The notes under the pieces: model-generated
The model's input: the letters and a program-made list of their open reading frames with translations, nothing else
Database searches by the model: none
Told to the model about the DNA's origin: nothing
Made by a program: the position numbers and the translations under genes
Part shown: piece after piece, positions 41,588-53,132 of the stretch
Numbering within the stretch: the first letter of the stretch is position 1
How the letters are laid out: each line of letters opens with the position of its first letter
Origin: Woeseiaceae bacterium
Lineage (GTDB): Bacteria; Pseudomonadota; Gammaproteobacteria; Steroidobacterales; Woeseiaceae
Direction: 5' to 3'
NCBI GenBank assembly: GCA_030065915.1
Contig: JASJCQ010000016.1
Coordinates: 1-64,000, forward strand
Length of the DNA stretch: 64,000 bases

Positions 41588-42496
41588 TCAGGCGTAGGCC
41601 GGCGTCGCGTAGGAGATGGGCGCCTTGCCGGAATCCTTGAAAGTAGCCTCTTCCCAGGATCCCGTTTGCTCGAGCAGTGCACGCAACAGTTTGTTGTTCA
41701 GGTCGTGACCCGACTTGTAGGCGCGGAACTCGCCGATCAGCGTATGGCCCAGCAGGTAGGCATCACCGATGGCGTCGAGAATCTTGTGAATAACGAACTC
41801 GTTCGAATAACGGAGGCCGTCCTCATTGAGGATGCGATAGTCATCGAGCACGATCGCGTTGTCCATGCTCCCGCCCAGGGTCAGATTTCGTTCACGCAGC
41901 GCCTCGACGTCGCGCAGGAAACAAAAGGTCCTCGCCCGGCTGACTTCCTTCAGGAACGACGTCGATGAAAAATCGATGGTCGCAGTCTGGTTGATCTTGT
42001 TGAATACCGGGTGATTGAAGAAGACTTCGAAGTTCACCTTGAAGCCGTTGAAAGGCACAAGCTCTGCCCACTTGTCGCCGTCTTCGACCCGTATCTTCTT
42101 CTTGATCCTGACAAACTTCTTCGGTGCGTTCTGCTCCTCGATGCCCGCTGACTGCAGCAGGAACACGAAGGGCCCGGCACTCCCGTCCATGATCGGCACC
42201 TCGGCAGCGGACAGATCGATGTAGAGATTGTCGATGCCGAGACCGGCCAGCGCCGACATAAGGTGCTCGACGGTCGCTACCTTGACGCCATCCTTGACCA
42301 ACGTCGTTCCGAGCATCGTCTCGCCCACCAGTGTCGGGTCCGCCTTGATGTCGACGGGATCGTCCAGGTCGACGCGGCGAAAAACGATCCCCGTGTTTTC
42401 TGCGGCGGGTCGAAGGGTCATGTAGACCTTTTCGCCGTTGTGCAATCCAACTCCCGTCGCACGGATTGCCGTTTTTAAAGTTCTTTGTCGCAGCAT
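41588..42496 (-). CDS. lpxC: UDP-3-O-acyl-N-acetylglucosamine deacetylase
   Basis: [73 protein letters not shown]. Confidence 0.98.
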   Translation of the reverse strand: MLRQRTLKTAIRATGVGLHNGEKVYMTLRPAAENTGIVFRRVDLDDPVDIKADPTLVGETMLGTTLVKDGVKVATVEHLMSALAGLGIDNLYIDLSAAEVPIMDGSAGPFVFLLQSAGIEEQNAPKKFVRIKKKIRVEDGDKWAELVPFNGFKVNFEVFFNHPVFNKINQTATIDFSSTSFLKEVSRARTFCFLRDVEALRERNLTLGGSMDNAIVLDDYRILNEDGLRYSNEFVIHKILDAIGDAYLLGHTLIGEFRAYKSGHDLNNKLLRALLEQTGSWEEATFKDSGKAPISYATPAYA

Positions 42497-42785
42497 CGCT
42501 ACATTTGCACTCGTATGCGCGTCACGCCGCTGGGGCGAAAAGCGTCTGTTAACTGTTTATTTTCGGGGGACTTACGCCGCGTCCAGTCGACGAAGGTCCG
42601 TTAATGAAGTCGCAAACGTTGAATACGTTGCGAAACTGCCACACCGGCAGCCAAATTTGCACACAGCGAACTTGTTTAGGATAGCCAGAGGTTAGCACAG
42701 CGTAGAAAAACTCTTCAAGATTTTCAGTGCCTTAGGCGAGTTTGTGATGCCGACCGGCAGCTTGTGCCATCGAGAGGCAGGAAGT

Positions 42786-42815
42786 CGCTGGCCCGGCAGC
42801 CAAACCGGGCCAGCG
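42786..42815 (-). terminator. Strong hairpin downstream of ftsZ (no U-tract)
   Basis: cgctggcccgg-cagccaaa-ccgggccagcg: 11-bp perfect stem. Confidence 0.5.
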
Positions 42816-42843
42816 TTGCGGAGAAGAGCCTGCAGGCTTAAGC

Positions 42844-43995
42844 CTAGTCGGCCTGGCGCCGCAGAAACGCCGGAATATCCAGCAGGTCTTCCTGCAGTCC
42901 GGCGTCGTCCAGTCCGTCACCGACGGCTCGCTTGCGCTGCACCGTCGGCTTGTCGAGGCCATGGTAGTTGGGCTCACGCTGCTGCGCCGTCTCGGGACGT
43001 CGAACGATACGCATCGGTGTGTCTGCCGTTCGCGCCAGGCCCTGGCCGAGGCCCGTTGCGACAACGGTGACCCGAATACGATCCGTCATGTCCGGATCGA
43101 TGACGGTGCCGACAACGACCGTCGCGTCGTCGGACGCGAACTCCTTGACGGTGGCGCCGACTTCCTGGAACTCGCCAATCGACAGATCCATGCCAGCCGT
43201 CACGTTCACGAGGATGCCATTAGCCCCGGCAAGGTTGATGTCTTCGAGCAGCGGGCTCGATACCGCAGCTTCGGCAGCTTCGCGTGCCCGGTCTTCACCG
43301 GACGACGAACCTGAGCCCATCATCGCCATGCCCATCTCGGACATGACTGTGCGGACATCGGCGAAGTCAACGTTGATCAGTCCCGGCCGCGTGATCAGCT
43401 CCGCGATGCCCTGTACCGCGCCCTGCAATACCTGGTTGGCGGAACGGAAGGCATCCAGCAGTGTCGTGTCGCCGCCGAGTACGCTCAGGAGTTTCTCGTT
43501 CGGGATGGTGATAAGCGAGTCAACGTACTTGCCGAGCTCACCGATGCCATGATCGGCGATGGCCATACGCTTCCCGCCTTCCATCGAGAAGGGCTTGGTT
43601 ACGACGGCGACGGTCAGTATGCCGAGCTCTCTCGCGACCTGCGCAACAACCGGGGCAGCGCCCGTGCCGGTGCCACCGCCCATGCCGGCCGTAATGAACA
43701 ACATGTCCGCACCCTCGATCGCCTCGTGGATCCGGTCACGGTCCTCCATCGCTGCCTGTCGGCCCGTGTCGGGATCGGCGCCGGCGCCGAGGCCCTTCGT
43801 GATGTTGCAACCGATCTGCAACGACGTTCTTACGCGTGAGCCCTTCAGGGCCTGTGCGTCCGTGTTGGCGCAGATGAACTCGACACCCTCGATTCCGGTG
43901 TCGACCATGTGCGAAACAGCGTTGCCGCCGCCACCACCAACACCGATGACCTTGATGACTGCGCTTTGGCTGTGCGCGTCCATTAATTCAAACAT
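42844..43995 (-). CDS. ftsZ: Cell division GTPase FtsZ
   Basis: IKVIGVGGGGGNAVSHM; GMGGGTGTGAAPVVAQVAR. Confidence 0.99.
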   Translation of the reverse strand: MFELMDAHSQSAVIKVIGVGGGGGNAVSHMVDTGIEGVEFICANTDAQALKGSRVRTSLQIGCNITKGLGAGADPDTGRQAAMEDRDRIHEAIEGADMLFITAGMGGGTGTGAAPVVAQVARELGILTVAVVTKPFSMEGGKRMAIADHGIGELGKYVDSLITIPNEKLLSVLGGDTTLLDAFRSANQVLQGAVQGIAELITRPGLINVDFADVRTVMSEMGMAMMGSGSSSGEDRAREAAEAAVSSPLLEDINLAGANGILVNVTAGMDLSIGEFQEVGATVKEFASDDATVVVGTVIDPDMTDRIRVTVVATGLGQGLARTADTPMRIVRRPETAQQREPNYHGLDKPTVQRKRAVGDGLDDAGLQEDLLDIPAFLRRQAD

Positions 43996-44077
43996 CTAGA
44001 TTTCCTCCGCTGTGTCTTCTCAGACGTTTCCTTGGCAAATGCCAAACCTTTTATCTCTCCCGCGAGCGGGAACGTGT

Positions 44078-45316
44078 TCAAAACTGTCCCGAAAACCACG
44101 CCTTCATCCGATCCCACACGTCGGACAGGCTGCCGCTGACGGGGGTGCTTCTGCGCCCACGCCGCGTCAGGTTTTCATAGCCGTACAACAACAGGCCGAC
44201 GCCGGTTGCATGAATGGGGTTGCGCACGACGTGGCTTAAGCCATCGACGTACTGCGGTGCGCCGAGACGCACCGGCATGTGGAATACTTCTTCCGCCAGC
44301 TCGACGGCGCCTTCCATCTTCGCGCTGCCACCGGTGATGACGATGCCGGCTGCGATCAACTCCTCGAAGCCGCTGCGTCGCAGCTCATCCCGGATCAGGC
44401 CAAAGAGCTCCTCGTAACGAGGCTCGACGATCTCAGCGAGTGTCTGGCGAGCGAGCCGGCGCGGCGGCCTGTCACCGACGCTCGGCACCTCGATCGTCTC
44501 GTCCGGGTTCGCGAGCTGCGACAGTGCGCAGGCGTACTTGATCTTGATCTCCTCGGCATACTGCGTCGGCGTCCGCATGGAGACAGCGATATCGTTGGTG
44601 ACCTGGTCGCCGGCAATCGGGATCACGGCCGTGTGCTGGATCGCACCGCCGAGGAACACCGCGATGTCCGTCGTTCCGCCGCCGATATCGACGATGCAGG
44701 AACCCAGCTCCTTCTCGTCCTCGGTCAGCACCGAGTAACTGGACGCCAGTTGCTCGAGCACGATGTCGTCCACCTCCAGCCCGCAGCGCTGGACGCACTT
44801 GACGATGTTCTGCGCGGCGCTCTCGGCGCCGGTCACCATGTGCACCTTGGCCTCGAGACGAACACCGGACATGCCGACCGGTTCGCGGATACCTTCCTGG
44901 CTATCGATCAGGAACTCCTGCGGCAGGATATGCAGGATCTTCTGGTCGGCCGGAATGGCGACGGCGCGTGCTGCGTCGATGACGCGATCGACATCGTTGG
45001 GCGACACTTCCTTGTCGCGGATCGCAACGATGCCGTGTGAGTTCAGGCTCTTGACGTGACTGCCGGCGATACCCGCGTAAACCGAGTGGATATCGCAACC
45101 CGCCATTAGCTCGGCTTCCTCGACAGCACGCTGAATGGAGTGCACGGTTGACTCGATATTGACGACGACGCCTTTCTTCAGGCCACGCGACGGGTGCGAG
45201 CCGATACCGACCACTTCGATCTCGCCCTCCTCATTCACTTCGCCGACGATCGCCACGACTTTCGACGTGCCGATATCGAGACCAACTATCATGTTCTTAT
45301 CCATACGCTTTGACAC
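44078..45316 (-). CDS. ftsA: Cell division protein FtsA
   Basis: MIVGLDIGTSKVVAIVGEVNEEGEIEVVGIGSHPSRGLKKGVVVNIE. ATG 45304 also possible. Confidence 0.98.
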   Translation of the reverse strand: MSKRMDKNMIVGLDIGTSKVVAIVGEVNEEGEIEVVGIGSHPSRGLKKGVVVNIESTVHSIQRAVEEAELMAGCDIHSVYAGIAGSHVKSLNSHGIVAIRDKEVSPNDVDRVIDAARAVAIPADQKILHILPQEFLIDSQEGIREPVGMSGVRLEAKVHMVTGAESAAQNIVKCVQRCGLEVDDIVLEQLASSYSVLTEDEKELGSCIVDIGGGTTDIAVFLGGAIQHTAVIPIAGDQVTNDIAVSMRTPTQYAEEIKIKYACALSQLANPDETIEVPSVGDRPPRRLARQTLAEIVEPRYEELFGLIRDELRRSGFEELIAAGIVITGGSAKMEGAVELAEEVFHMPVRLGAPQYVDGLSHVVRNPIHATGVGLLLYGYENLTRRGRRSTPVSGSLSDVWDRMKAWFSGQF

Positions 45317-45364
45317 TTAGATGTCTGTTGCCCTTCCAGCTGCTGTGCGCACCTTCCGCATCGC

Positions 45365-46183
45365 TCAGTTCATGCCACTCGAGGCAAGCATCGCTTCGCG
45401 CGCCTCTTCCGGATTCGTCGGATTCGGCTGCGAGCCATCTTTCCAACCGATCGAGAAACCGCTGCCGTAGCGCACATCCACGAAATCAATGTCCGCCGCA
45501 CGGGCGGCAATGAAGTCCGCTACGGCAGTGACCAGCAGCTCTGTGCGCTCGTCGACATTGCGACGCCCCAGCCGCACATCGATGCCGTTACTGAGCGTGA
45601 CTTCCCACGCACCGCGCGCATCGACGGAGACGCGTTTGACGTCGATGCCAGCCGGCACGAGCCGTCGCCGAATATCCAGGTAACGACGCGCGACTTCGGC
45701 AGCTCGATCCTCCGGACCGCTCAGTCTGGGCAGCTCAGCCGGCATGTGTTGTGCCCCGTCGTCGACGAACAGCTCGCCGCGCACGTTCATCAGCCCCGAC
45801 TCCCCCCAGACTGCGGCGGGAACCTGTTCGGTCACTGAAATGGCGATTCGATTCGGCCAGCGCCGGGCGACGGCGGCCTGGTCAATCCACTGCAGCGACT
45901 GAATCCGTTCCCGCATCTGCTTGAGGTCCGATGCGAAGAAACCGGCTTCGATTTCGGGCTCGATCACGTCCTCGATCTCAACGACCGAAACGCGTTGCAT
46001 CGGCCCCATGATTTCGATCGATTTGACCGGCCGTTCGAGCATGCGTGACGACAGGTCGTAGGTAATCAACACCAGCGCAACGGCGAACATGGGCTTCAGT
46101 ATCCGACCCCAGTTGACCCGCGGCATCGAGAGCTTCACGGGTTTCTTCTGGGGCTTACGCTTGCGCGCCTGCTTACGAGCCAT
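45365..46183 (-). CDS. ftsQ: Cell division protein FtsQ
   Basis: Short cytoplasmic basic tail, single TM, POTRA (VKSIEIMGPMQRVSVVEIEDVI), FtsQ domain; upstream of ftsA. Confidence 0.94.
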   Translation of the reverse strand: MARKQARKRKPQKKPVKLSMPRVNWGRILKPMFAVALVLITYDLSSRMLERPVKSIEIMGPMQRVSVVEIEDVIEPEIEAGFFASDLKQMRERIQSLQWIDQAAVARRWPNRIAISVTEQVPAAVWGESGLMNVRGELFVDDGAQHMPAELPRLSGPEDRAAEVARRYLDIRRRLVPAGIDVKRVSVDARGAWEVTLSNGIDVRLGRRNVDERTELLVTAVADFIAARAADIDFVDVRYGSGFSIGWKDGSQPNPTNPEEAREAMLASSGMN

Positions 46184-47159
46184 TGGCAACCTCCTTGCGG
46201 GCCTGCGCGTCAGCCTCGACACTGGTTTCGAGAATGCGCCAGCAGAGCTCGGCGAAATCGATACCGACAGCTTTGGCCGCCATTGGGACCAGGCTGTGGC
46301 TGGTCATGCCCGGGACCGTGTTGACTTCGAGAACCTGCGGCTGGTCATCGCTGTCCACCATGAAGTCGACGCGGCCCCATCCCTCGCAGCCCAGCAGCTC
46401 GAATGCGCGCAGCGCGAGCTCCGCGAACTTCGCCTCGGCGATGTCCGACGTTGTGCCAGGGCAGTGATACTCGGTTCGATCCGACTCGTACTTGGCACGA
46501 TAGTCGTAGAACACGCGCGGGGTCTCGATCCGGATGCTCGGCAGTGCCTCGCCCTGCAGGACGGAAACGGTGATTTCATCACCGACGATGCAGCGCTCGA
46601 CGATGGCGACACTGCCGTAACCCAGGGCCGTTTCGGCGGCCTCAGGCACATCTGCAGGCTCGAATGCCTTGCTCATACCGACGCTGGACCCTTCGCAGGA
46701 CGGCTTGAAGATCAACGGGAAGCCCATCTCCTCGGCGACATGCACTGCCTCGGCGCGGCTGCGAATGATCTCGTAGGGCGGCGTCGGGATTCCGGCCGCG
46801 ACGAAAAGACGTTTGCTGCGCTCCTTGTCCATCGCCAGCGCCGACGCCATGACGCCGCTGCCGGTGTAGGGAATCTGCAGCCACTGCAGCGCCCCCTGGA
46901 TGGCGCCGTCCTCACCGCCGGTTCCATGCAGAGCGATCCACGCACGATCGATGCCGACTTCGGCCAGGCCCTCGACGCCACGCTCCGCGGGGTCCCACAG
47001 CTGCGCATCGACGCCGCGGCTGACCAGCGCATCGAAAACCGCCTTGCCGGTCATCAGCGACACCTCGCGCTCACTCGAGTTGCCGCCGTACAGCACGGCA
47101 ACCTTGCCGAATGAGCCCGGGCTGCTGATCGCCTGCCGTCGCTCGAGTCCGCCCTTCAT
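46173..47159 (-). CDS. ddlB: D-alanine--D-alanine ligase
   Basis: KVAVLYGGNSSEREVSLMTGKAV; EVNTVPGMTSHSLVPMAAKAVG. Confidence 0.96.
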   Translation of the reverse strand: MKGGLERRQAISSPGSFGKVAVLYGGNSSEREVSLMTGKAVFDALVSRGVDAQLWDPAERGVEGLAEVGIDRAWIALHGTGGEDGAIQGALQWLQIPYTGSGVMASALAMDKERSKRLFVAAGIPTPPYEIIRSRAEAVHVAEEMGFPLIFKPSCEGSSVGMSKAFEPADVPEAAETALGYGSVAIVERCIVGDEITVSVLQGEALPSIRIETPRVFYDYRAKYESDRTEYHCPGTTSDIAEAKFAELALRAFELLGCEGWGRVDFMVDSDDQPQVLEVNTVPGMTSHSLVPMAAKAVGIDFAELCWRILETSVEADAQARKEVANGS

Positions 47160-48049
47160 GATTGCGCCTCGCCTACAATTCTCACTTCATGCTTCAGGCG
47201 CACGCCGTGTTGCTCCTCGACGGTGTCCTGGACGTGATTGATCAAAGACTCGATATCCTCGGCCGATGCCGCATCGGCATTGATGATGAAATTTGCGTGT
47301 TTCGGCGACACTTCGGCACCGCCAATACGGAACCCTTTCAACCCGGCCGCCTCGATCAGCCGCGCCGCGTGATCGCCCGGCGGATTCTGGAAAACGGATC
47401 CGCAGCTGGGCTGCCCCAGCGGCTGCGTTTCCTTGCGCCGGTTCAACATCGTGTCGAGCACCTCCTTGCTCGCGGTAACCTCCGGATCGAAGACAAGACG
47501 AGCCTCGAGAAACCACTCACCGGCCGGCCCGCGAACCGTTCGGTAGCCAACGTCGAAGTCTTCCGGCGTGCGCTCGCGGATCCGTCCGCTGCGATCGATC
47601 GTCTTCACTGACTCGACGCGCTCCCAGGTTTCGCCGCCGTGCGCCCCGGCATTCATGGCCAACGCGCCACCGATGGTGCCGGGGATTCCAGCGAAGAATT
47701 CAGAAGGGCCAAGGCCCCAGCGGATGCACTGTCTTGCCAGCTGGGTGCACGGCAGACCGCTGCCAGCGCGGACCCGGAGGTCGTCAATTCTCTCGAGCTG
47801 TCGAAGCAGCTTGCCCGCAGCGATGACAACGCCACGAATACCGCCGTCGCGGACGAGCAGGTTGCTGCCGAGGCCGAACCAGTGCACGTCAACGTCATCC
47901 GGCAGCCCGGACAGGAATGCCTGCAGGTCGTCGATGCTCGACGGCACGTAGAAGCGATCGGCGGTCCCGCCGACTCGCCAGGACGTGTGCCGGCTCATGG
48001 GCTCGTTGAGCCTGAGCTCACCGCCGTGTTGCTGGACCGCGGCCATCAT
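47156..48049 (-). CDS. murB: UDP-N-acetylmuramate dehydrogenase MurB
   Basis: RHTSWRVGGTADRFYVPSS; FFAGIPGTIGGALAMNAGAHGGE; GQPSCGSVFQNPPGDHAARLIEAAGLKG. Upstream extension to 48163 not supported. Confidence 0.94.
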   Translation of the reverse strand: MMAAVQQHGGELRLNEPMSRHTSWRVGGTADRFYVPSSIDDLQAFLSGLPDDVDVHWFGLGSNLLVRDGGIRGVVIAAGKLLRQLERIDDLRVRAGSGLPCTQLARQCIRWGLGPSEFFAGIPGTIGGALAMNAGAHGGETWERVESVKTIDRSGRIRERTPEDFDVGYRTVRGPAGEWFLEARLVFDPEVTASKEVLDTMLNRRKETQPLGQPSCGSVFQNPPGDHAARLIEAAGLKGFRIGGAEVSPKHANFIINADAASAEDIESLINHVQDTVEEQHGVRLKHEVRIVGEAQS

Positions 48050-48098
48050 GAAAACACCTTCGAGGCCACTTCGACGAGATACTTGCAGCAGAGGCTCA

Positions 48099-49523
48099 TC
48101 ATGAGTGCACCTTAAGACTGGGTTTACCCTTAAGGAGCTTCGGCAGCGTCGCCGCGAAGGCACCGATGTCGCCGGCGCCCATCGTCAGCACAAGGTCGCC
48201 TTCCTGCAGAACGTCCGCGAGGACCGCGGGCAATTCGTCCAGTGTCTCCACGAAGACGGGTTCGACGCTGCCGCGCGTTCTGACAGCGCGTGCAATCGCC
48301 CGGCCGTCAGCGCCCGCGATCGGCGCTTCGCCGGCTGCGTAGACGTCGAGCAGGACGAGGACATCGCACTCCGACAGGACCTGCGCGAAATCGTCCATCA
48401 GGTCGCGCGTTCTCGTGTAGCGGTGCGGCTGGAAAACGAGTACGAGCCTGCGTTTCGGCCACCCCGAACGCGCCGCCGACAGCGTTGCGGCCACCTCGGT
48501 CGGATGGTGCCCGTAGTCGTCGACCAGCGTGACTCGCCCGGAGGGTGTGTCGATATCGCCGAGGCTTTGGAACCGGCGATCGATGCCTTCGAAGCCCTCA
48601 AGTGCGCGAACAACAGCCTCGTCGGGAACCTGAAGTTCGGCAGCAACGGCGATGGCGGCCAGCGCGTTGCGCACGTTGTGCAGGCCGGGCAGGCGCAAAG
48701 CGATCCTCAGCGGCTCGCCGCCGTCGCTTCGCTTCACGTCAAAACGCGTGAGCCCCTCGTCGAACTCGATGTTCTCGGCCCGGAAGTCCGCCTCTTCAGA
48801 CAAACCGTAGCTGCTGATCGCGCGACCAATGCGCGTCTTGATCTCGTCGATGCCGGGATCGTCCATGCAGACGACGGCAAGACCGTAAAACGGCAGGTTG
48901 TGCAGGAACTCGACGAAGCCGTCTTTGAGCTTCTCGATATCCCCGTCGTACGTCGCCATGTGGTCTGCGTCGATGTTCGTGACGACGGCAAGCATCGGCT
49001 TCAGGTGCACAAACGATGCATCGCTCTCATCCGCCTCGGCAACGAGGTAGCTGCCCTGGCCCAGGCGCGCATTCGCATCCGCGCTCTTGAGCCGGCCGCC
49101 AATGACGAAGGTCGGGTCAAGGCCAGCCTCTGCGAGCACGCTCGCCACCAGGCTTGTTGTCGTGGTCTTGCCATGTGTGCCGGCAACGGCGATCGAGTAG
49201 CGGAAGCGCATTAACTCCGCGAGCATCTCGGCGCGCCGCACAACGGGCATTAGCTGTTCGATCGCCGCAGCGACCTCAGGATTGGTTTCATCGACCGCGC
49301 TGGAGACGACGACCGCGTCTGCATTTTTAATGTGGTCTGCAGCGTGGCCGATGAATACGGTGGCGCCCTGCTCTTCAAGGCGCTTTGTCTGTTTGTTCGG
49401 TTTGATGTCAGAGCCCTGCACGGCGTAGCCCAGGCTGAGCATCACCTCTGCGATGCCGGACATGCCTGAGCCCCCGATCCCGACGAAGTGCACGCAGTTA
49501 ATGCGGCGCATTCGGTTAATCAT
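48099..49523 (-). CDS. murC: UDP-N-acetylmuramate--L-alanine ligase
   Basis: [48 protein letters not shown]. Confidence 0.97.
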   Translation of the reverse strand: MINRMRRINCVHFVGIGGSGMSGIAEVMLSLGYAVQGSDIKPNKQTKRLEEQGATVFIGHAADHIKNADAVVVSSAVDETNPEVAAAIEQLMPVVRRAEMLAELMRFRYSIAVAGTHGKTTTTSLVASVLAEAGLDPTFVIGGRLKSADANARLGQGSYLVAEADESDASFVHLKPMLAVVTNIDADHMATYDGDIEKLKDGFVEFLHNLPFYGLAVVCMDDPGIDEIKTRIGRAISSYGLSEEADFRAENIEFDEGLTRFDVKRSDGGEPLRIALRLPGLHNVRNALAAIAVAAELQVPDEAVVRALEGFEGIDRRFQSLGDIDTPSGRVTLVDDYGHHPTEVAATLSAARSGWPKRRLVLVFQPHRYTRTRDLMDDFAQVLSECDVLVLLDVYAAGEAPIAGADGRAIARAVRTRGSVEPVFVETLDELPAVLADVLQEGDLVLTMGAGDIGAFAATLPKLLKGKPSLKVHS

Positions 49524-50599
49524 GACGCTCTCCCGGCTTGTTCGAGGCACACCGTCGTGATTCGATCGAGCGCATCCGGATGCGCCAGCGCCCGAGCCAG
49601 CTTCGCGCGATGCAGGAGCCCGGCCCGGTCAGACCAGCCGCGGATTTCGTCGGCGAGCATCGCAGGCGTCAGTTCTTTCTCGTCGATGATCAACGCGGCA
49701 CCCGAATCCTGCATCGCTCGCGCATTCGCCGTCTGGTGGTCGTCCACGGCGGCCGGGTAAGGAATAAAGATGGCGCCGAGTCCGGCCGCGCAGAGTTCCG
49801 CAACGGTCAAGGCGCCCGCTCTGCAGATAACAAAGTCGGCCCAGCCGTAGGCTTCGGCCATGTCCTCGATGAACTCGGGCAGCTCGGCGTCGACGCCCAG
49901 TCGCTGGTATTGCTGCCGGGCCATATCGAGTGTCCGTTTGCCACACTGGTGCCGGACGACGGGCCGTGACGACACGTCCAGGAGGGCCAGCGCTTCCGGC
50001 ACCGTGCGATTCAGCGCCAGCGCGCCCTGGCTTCCGCCGAGCACGAGCAGTCGTATCGGACCGCTGCGGTCTTCGAAGCGCTGCTCGGGCGCAGGCAGGT
50101 TGGCGATGGTCTTGCGCACCGGATTCCCGACCGTCTCGGCGAGGCGGTTAAAACTGCCCGGGAAGGCTTGCAGCACAACCCGGGCAAGACGCGCCAGAAG
50201 TCGGTTGGTAAGGCCAGGTACGGCATTTTGTTCGTGAATGATCAATGGACGCAGCGTCAGCCATGCCGCAAGTCCGCCCGGTCCGCTGGCGAAACCGCCC
50301 ATGCCGAGGACGGCGCTTGGGCGTCGGCGACGAATGACGTTGAGTGACTGGATCAGCGCCCAGGCGAGTTGCAGCGGCGCTATGACCAACGCCAGCAGGC
50401 CTTTGCGTCGAAGACCTTTAATGCTGATCCATTCGATGTCGATGCCCGCGGCGGGCACGATTCTCGACTCCAGGCCACGCTGCGTGCCCAGCCACACGAC
50501 TTCCTGCGAACGCTCGCGGAGATTCTGCGCGACGGCGAGCGCCGGGTAGACATGCCCGCCCGTGCCACCCGCCATGATCAGTATCGGCCGGGCGCTCAT
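49520..50599 (-). CDS. murG: UDP-GlcNAc transferase MurG
   Basis: [40 protein letters not shown]. Confidence 0.97.
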   Translation of the reverse strand: MSARPILIMAGGTGGHVYPALAVAQNLRERSQEVVWLGTQRGLESRIVPAAGIDIEWISIKGLRRKGLLALVIAPLQLAWALIQSLNVIRRRRPSAVLGMGGFASGPGGLAAWLTLRPLIIHEQNAVPGLTNRLLARLARVVLQAFPGSFNRLAETVGNPVRKTIANLPAPEQRFEDRSGPIRLLVLGGSQGALALNRTVPEALALLDVSSRPVVRHQCGKRTLDMARQQYQRLGVDAELPEFIEDMAEAYGWADFVICRAGALTVAELCAAGLGAIFIPYPAAVDDHQTANARAMQDSGAALIIDEKELTPAMLADEIRGWSDRAGLLHRAKLARALAHPDALDRITTVCLEQAGRAS

Positions 50600-51789
50600 C
50601 GCTTCACCTGTCTGCGCCTGCGGCGTGTGTTCACGGGTTTCGCATCGACGCTGAGTTCATGATGGATGCGAAGCAATATGGCGATTGCGATCATCGTCAT
50701 GATCAGGCTGGATCGTCCGTAGCTGACGAGTGGCAGCGTCAGACCTTTTGTCGGCAGCACACCCATGTTGACGCCGAGGTTGATAAAAGCCTGCATGCCG
50801 AGCCAGGTACCGATGCCGATGGCGACATAGGCCTCGAAAACGCGCTCCGACGCAGACGCCTGCATCGCGAGACGGAAGATTCTCCAGACCAGCGCGCCGA
50901 ACAGGAAGATGACCAGCATCGAGCCGAGCAGTCCGAATTCCTCGGCGAACACGGCAAAGATGAAGTCCGTGTGGGCCTCTGGCAGGTAAAACAACTTCTG
51001 AACGCTGTTGCCAAGCCCGACCCCGAACCACTCGCCGCGACCGATAGCGATCAGCGAGTGAATAAGCTGATATCCGGAGTTGAACGGGTCTTCCCACGGA
51101 TTCAGGAAGCCGGTCAGGCGCCTGACACGGTACTCGGCGGTCACAGCAAGCAACGCAAAGGCTGCGATGCCCGCCAGGAAAAACAGCAGGAAATCGCGGA
51201 AACGTGCGCCAGCTGCAAACAGCATCGTCAGTACGACAGCCATCAGCACCATCGCCGCGCCGAAGTCCGGTTCCGCGAGCAGCGCCACGGCCGCAAGACT
51301 CATGACGAACATGGGCCGTAAGAAACCGGAGAAGCGTTCGCGCAGGTCCTTGTTGCGTCGCACGAGGTAGCCGGCGAGGTAGAGGATGAAGCAGAGTCGG
51401 GCCGGTTCGGAAACCTGCAGGTTGATGACGCCTAACCGTACCCAGCGACGGCTGCCGTTGACCTCGTAGCCGACGCCCGGGATGAGCACGACGAGCAGCA
51501 ACGCGAGGCCGGCCAGCAACAGCACCGGGCCCATGTTGCGCCAGAAGCTCATTGGAATGTAGAGCACGACGGCTCCCGCTGCGACGCCGATGGCGGCGGC
51601 CAGCAGCTGCCGTTGCAGGTAGTGCATCGGGTTGCCGACAGCGCTATCGGAAATCGCCGTGGATGCAGACGCCAGCACGACGAAGCCACCCAGCAACAGC
51701 GTCGCGACGATGACGACAAGGCCCGGGTCAAACTTGAGCGAGGTCTTCAGTCGCACCGGGAATGGCATCGTCACGTTACTGACACTCAT
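50596..51789 (-). CDS. ftsW: Septal peptidoglycan glycosyltransferase FtsW
   Basis: SEDS family: GVGYEVNGSRRWVRLGVINLQVSEPARL; EAHTDFIFAVFAEEFG; LPLVSYGRSSLI. Confidence 0.97.
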   Translation of the reverse strand: MSVSNVTMPFPVRLKTSLKFDPGLVVIVATLLLGGFVVLASASTAISDSAVGNPMHYLQRQLLAAAIGVAAGAVVLYIPMSFWRNMGPVLLLAGLALLLVVLIPGVGYEVNGSRRWVRLGVINLQVSEPARLCFILYLAGYLVRRNKDLRERFSGFLRPMFVMSLAAVALLAEPDFGAAMVLMAVVLTMLFAAGARFRDFLLFFLAGIAAFALLAVTAEYRVRRLTGFLNPWEDPFNSGYQLIHSLIAIGRGEWFGVGLGNSVQKLFYLPEAHTDFIFAVFAEEFGLLGSMLVIFLFGALVWRIFRLAMQASASERVFEAYVAIGIGTWLGMQAFINLGVNMGVLPTKGLTLPLVSYGRSSLIMTMIAIAILLRIHHELSVDAKPVNTRRRRRQVKR

Positions 51790-53132
51790 GACGCAATCCT
51801 CCGCGCCGCCTCGGCGAAGGCCTCACCGCGTGCCATGTAGTTGGGGAACTGGTCGAAACTCGCGCAAGCCGGTGCAAGCAACACAACGTCGCCGGGCTCC
51901 GCGCAACGGCTCGCCTGGTCCACCGCGTCTTCCATGTCGCTCGCGAAGAACCGCGGGCCAACCGGGTCGATAGCCTTTGCGATCGCCCGGGCGTCCGTCC
52001 CGATCAGTACGGCGGCCCTTAAGCGATCTTCCAACGCGGGCTTTAGGAGCGAGAAGTCTCCACCCTTACCCTCTCCGCCGGCAATCAAAACGATCGGGTT
52101 CTCGACCGAGTCGATCGCGGCCAGTGCCGCGGCTACATTGGTCGCTTTCGAGTCATCGATGTAGTCAACGGACGCATGCCGGGCAACGCGCTGCATGCGG
52201 TGAGGCAGCCCCGGAAACTCGCAAAGCACTTGCAGCATGCTGTCGAGCGGCAGCTCCATCAGCGTTCCGGCGGCCAGTGCGGCCAGCGCATTCGCCTGGT
52301 TGTGGATGCCGAACATCGCCATGTCGGCCACGTCGAACAGCATCGACTGGCCGCGTGCCAGGTAGGTCTTGCCGTCCTCGATGCGCCGTCCATACGCTTC
52401 GGATTCCGGCTCGCCGAGACCGAAACTCAATCGACGCTCGACAGCCTGTGCGTGGCCTGCGATGTCGGCTTCGTCGCGGTTGAAGACGACCGCATCCGCC
52501 TGGTCGAAAATCCGGTACTTGGCGGCACGATACTCGGCTTCGTCCGCATGCCAGTCGAGGTGGTCCGGCGAGATATTCAGCAGGACCGCCACGGCGGCCG
52601 GCAGACTTTTCGTTCGCTGCAGCTGGAAGCTCGACAGTTCAAGCACATACCAGTCAGGCGTGTCTTCGTCGAGGAGATCCAGCGCCGGACAACCGAGGTT
52701 GCCGCCGGCCAGTGCGCTCTTGCCGGACGCGAGACACATGTGGTGCAGCAACGTCGTCACCGTGCTCTTGCCGTTGGAACCGGTTATCGCGGCGAAAGGC
52801 GCCTCTGCCGCGGCGACGAACAGGTCAATGTCGGAGACAATCTCGATGCCTTCGGTCCTGGCCTCCTCCAGCAATGGATGCGAATCCTTGACGCCGGGTG
52901 ACACGACAATCCGATCGATGTCGGAAGGAAGACCGTTGATCTCGCCGGTGTCGATCTCGGCATCCGGCCACAGTGCCTGCAGTTCCTCGATGCCCGGCGG
53001 TTCGTCGCGCGTGTCAAAGAAACGCGCATCGCGACCCGTCCGTTGCAGGAAGCGTGCGACAGACAAGCCGGTCGCGCCCAGCCCGACGACGAGGTCCTTT
53101 TGAAGCGGCTGTCTTTTGCGGACGGCGCTCAT
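51786..53132 (-). CDS. murD: UDP-MurNAc-L-Ala--D-Glu ligase
   Basis: [45 protein letters not shown]. Confidence 0.97.
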   Translation of the reverse strand: MSAVRKRQPLQKDLVVGLGATGLSVARFLQRTGRDARFFDTRDEPPGIEELQALWPDAEIDTGEINGLPSDIDRIVVSPGVKDSHPLLEEARTEGIEIVSDIDLFVAAAEAPFAAITGSNGKSTVTTLLHHMCLASGKSALAGGNLGCPALDLLDEDTPDWYVLELSSFQLQRTKSLPAAVAVLLNISPDHLDWHADEAEYRAAKYRIFDQADAVVFNRDEADIAGHAQAVERRLSFGLGEPESEAYGRRIEDGKTYLARGQSMLFDVADMAMFGIHNQANALAALAAGTLMELPLDSMLQVLCEFPGLPHRMQRVARHASVDYIDDSKATNVAAALAAIDSVENPIVLIAGGEGKGGDFSLLKPALEDRLRAAVLIGTDARAIAKAIDPVGPRFFASDMEDAVDQASRCAEPGDVVLLAPACASFDQFPNYMARGEAFAEAARRIAS

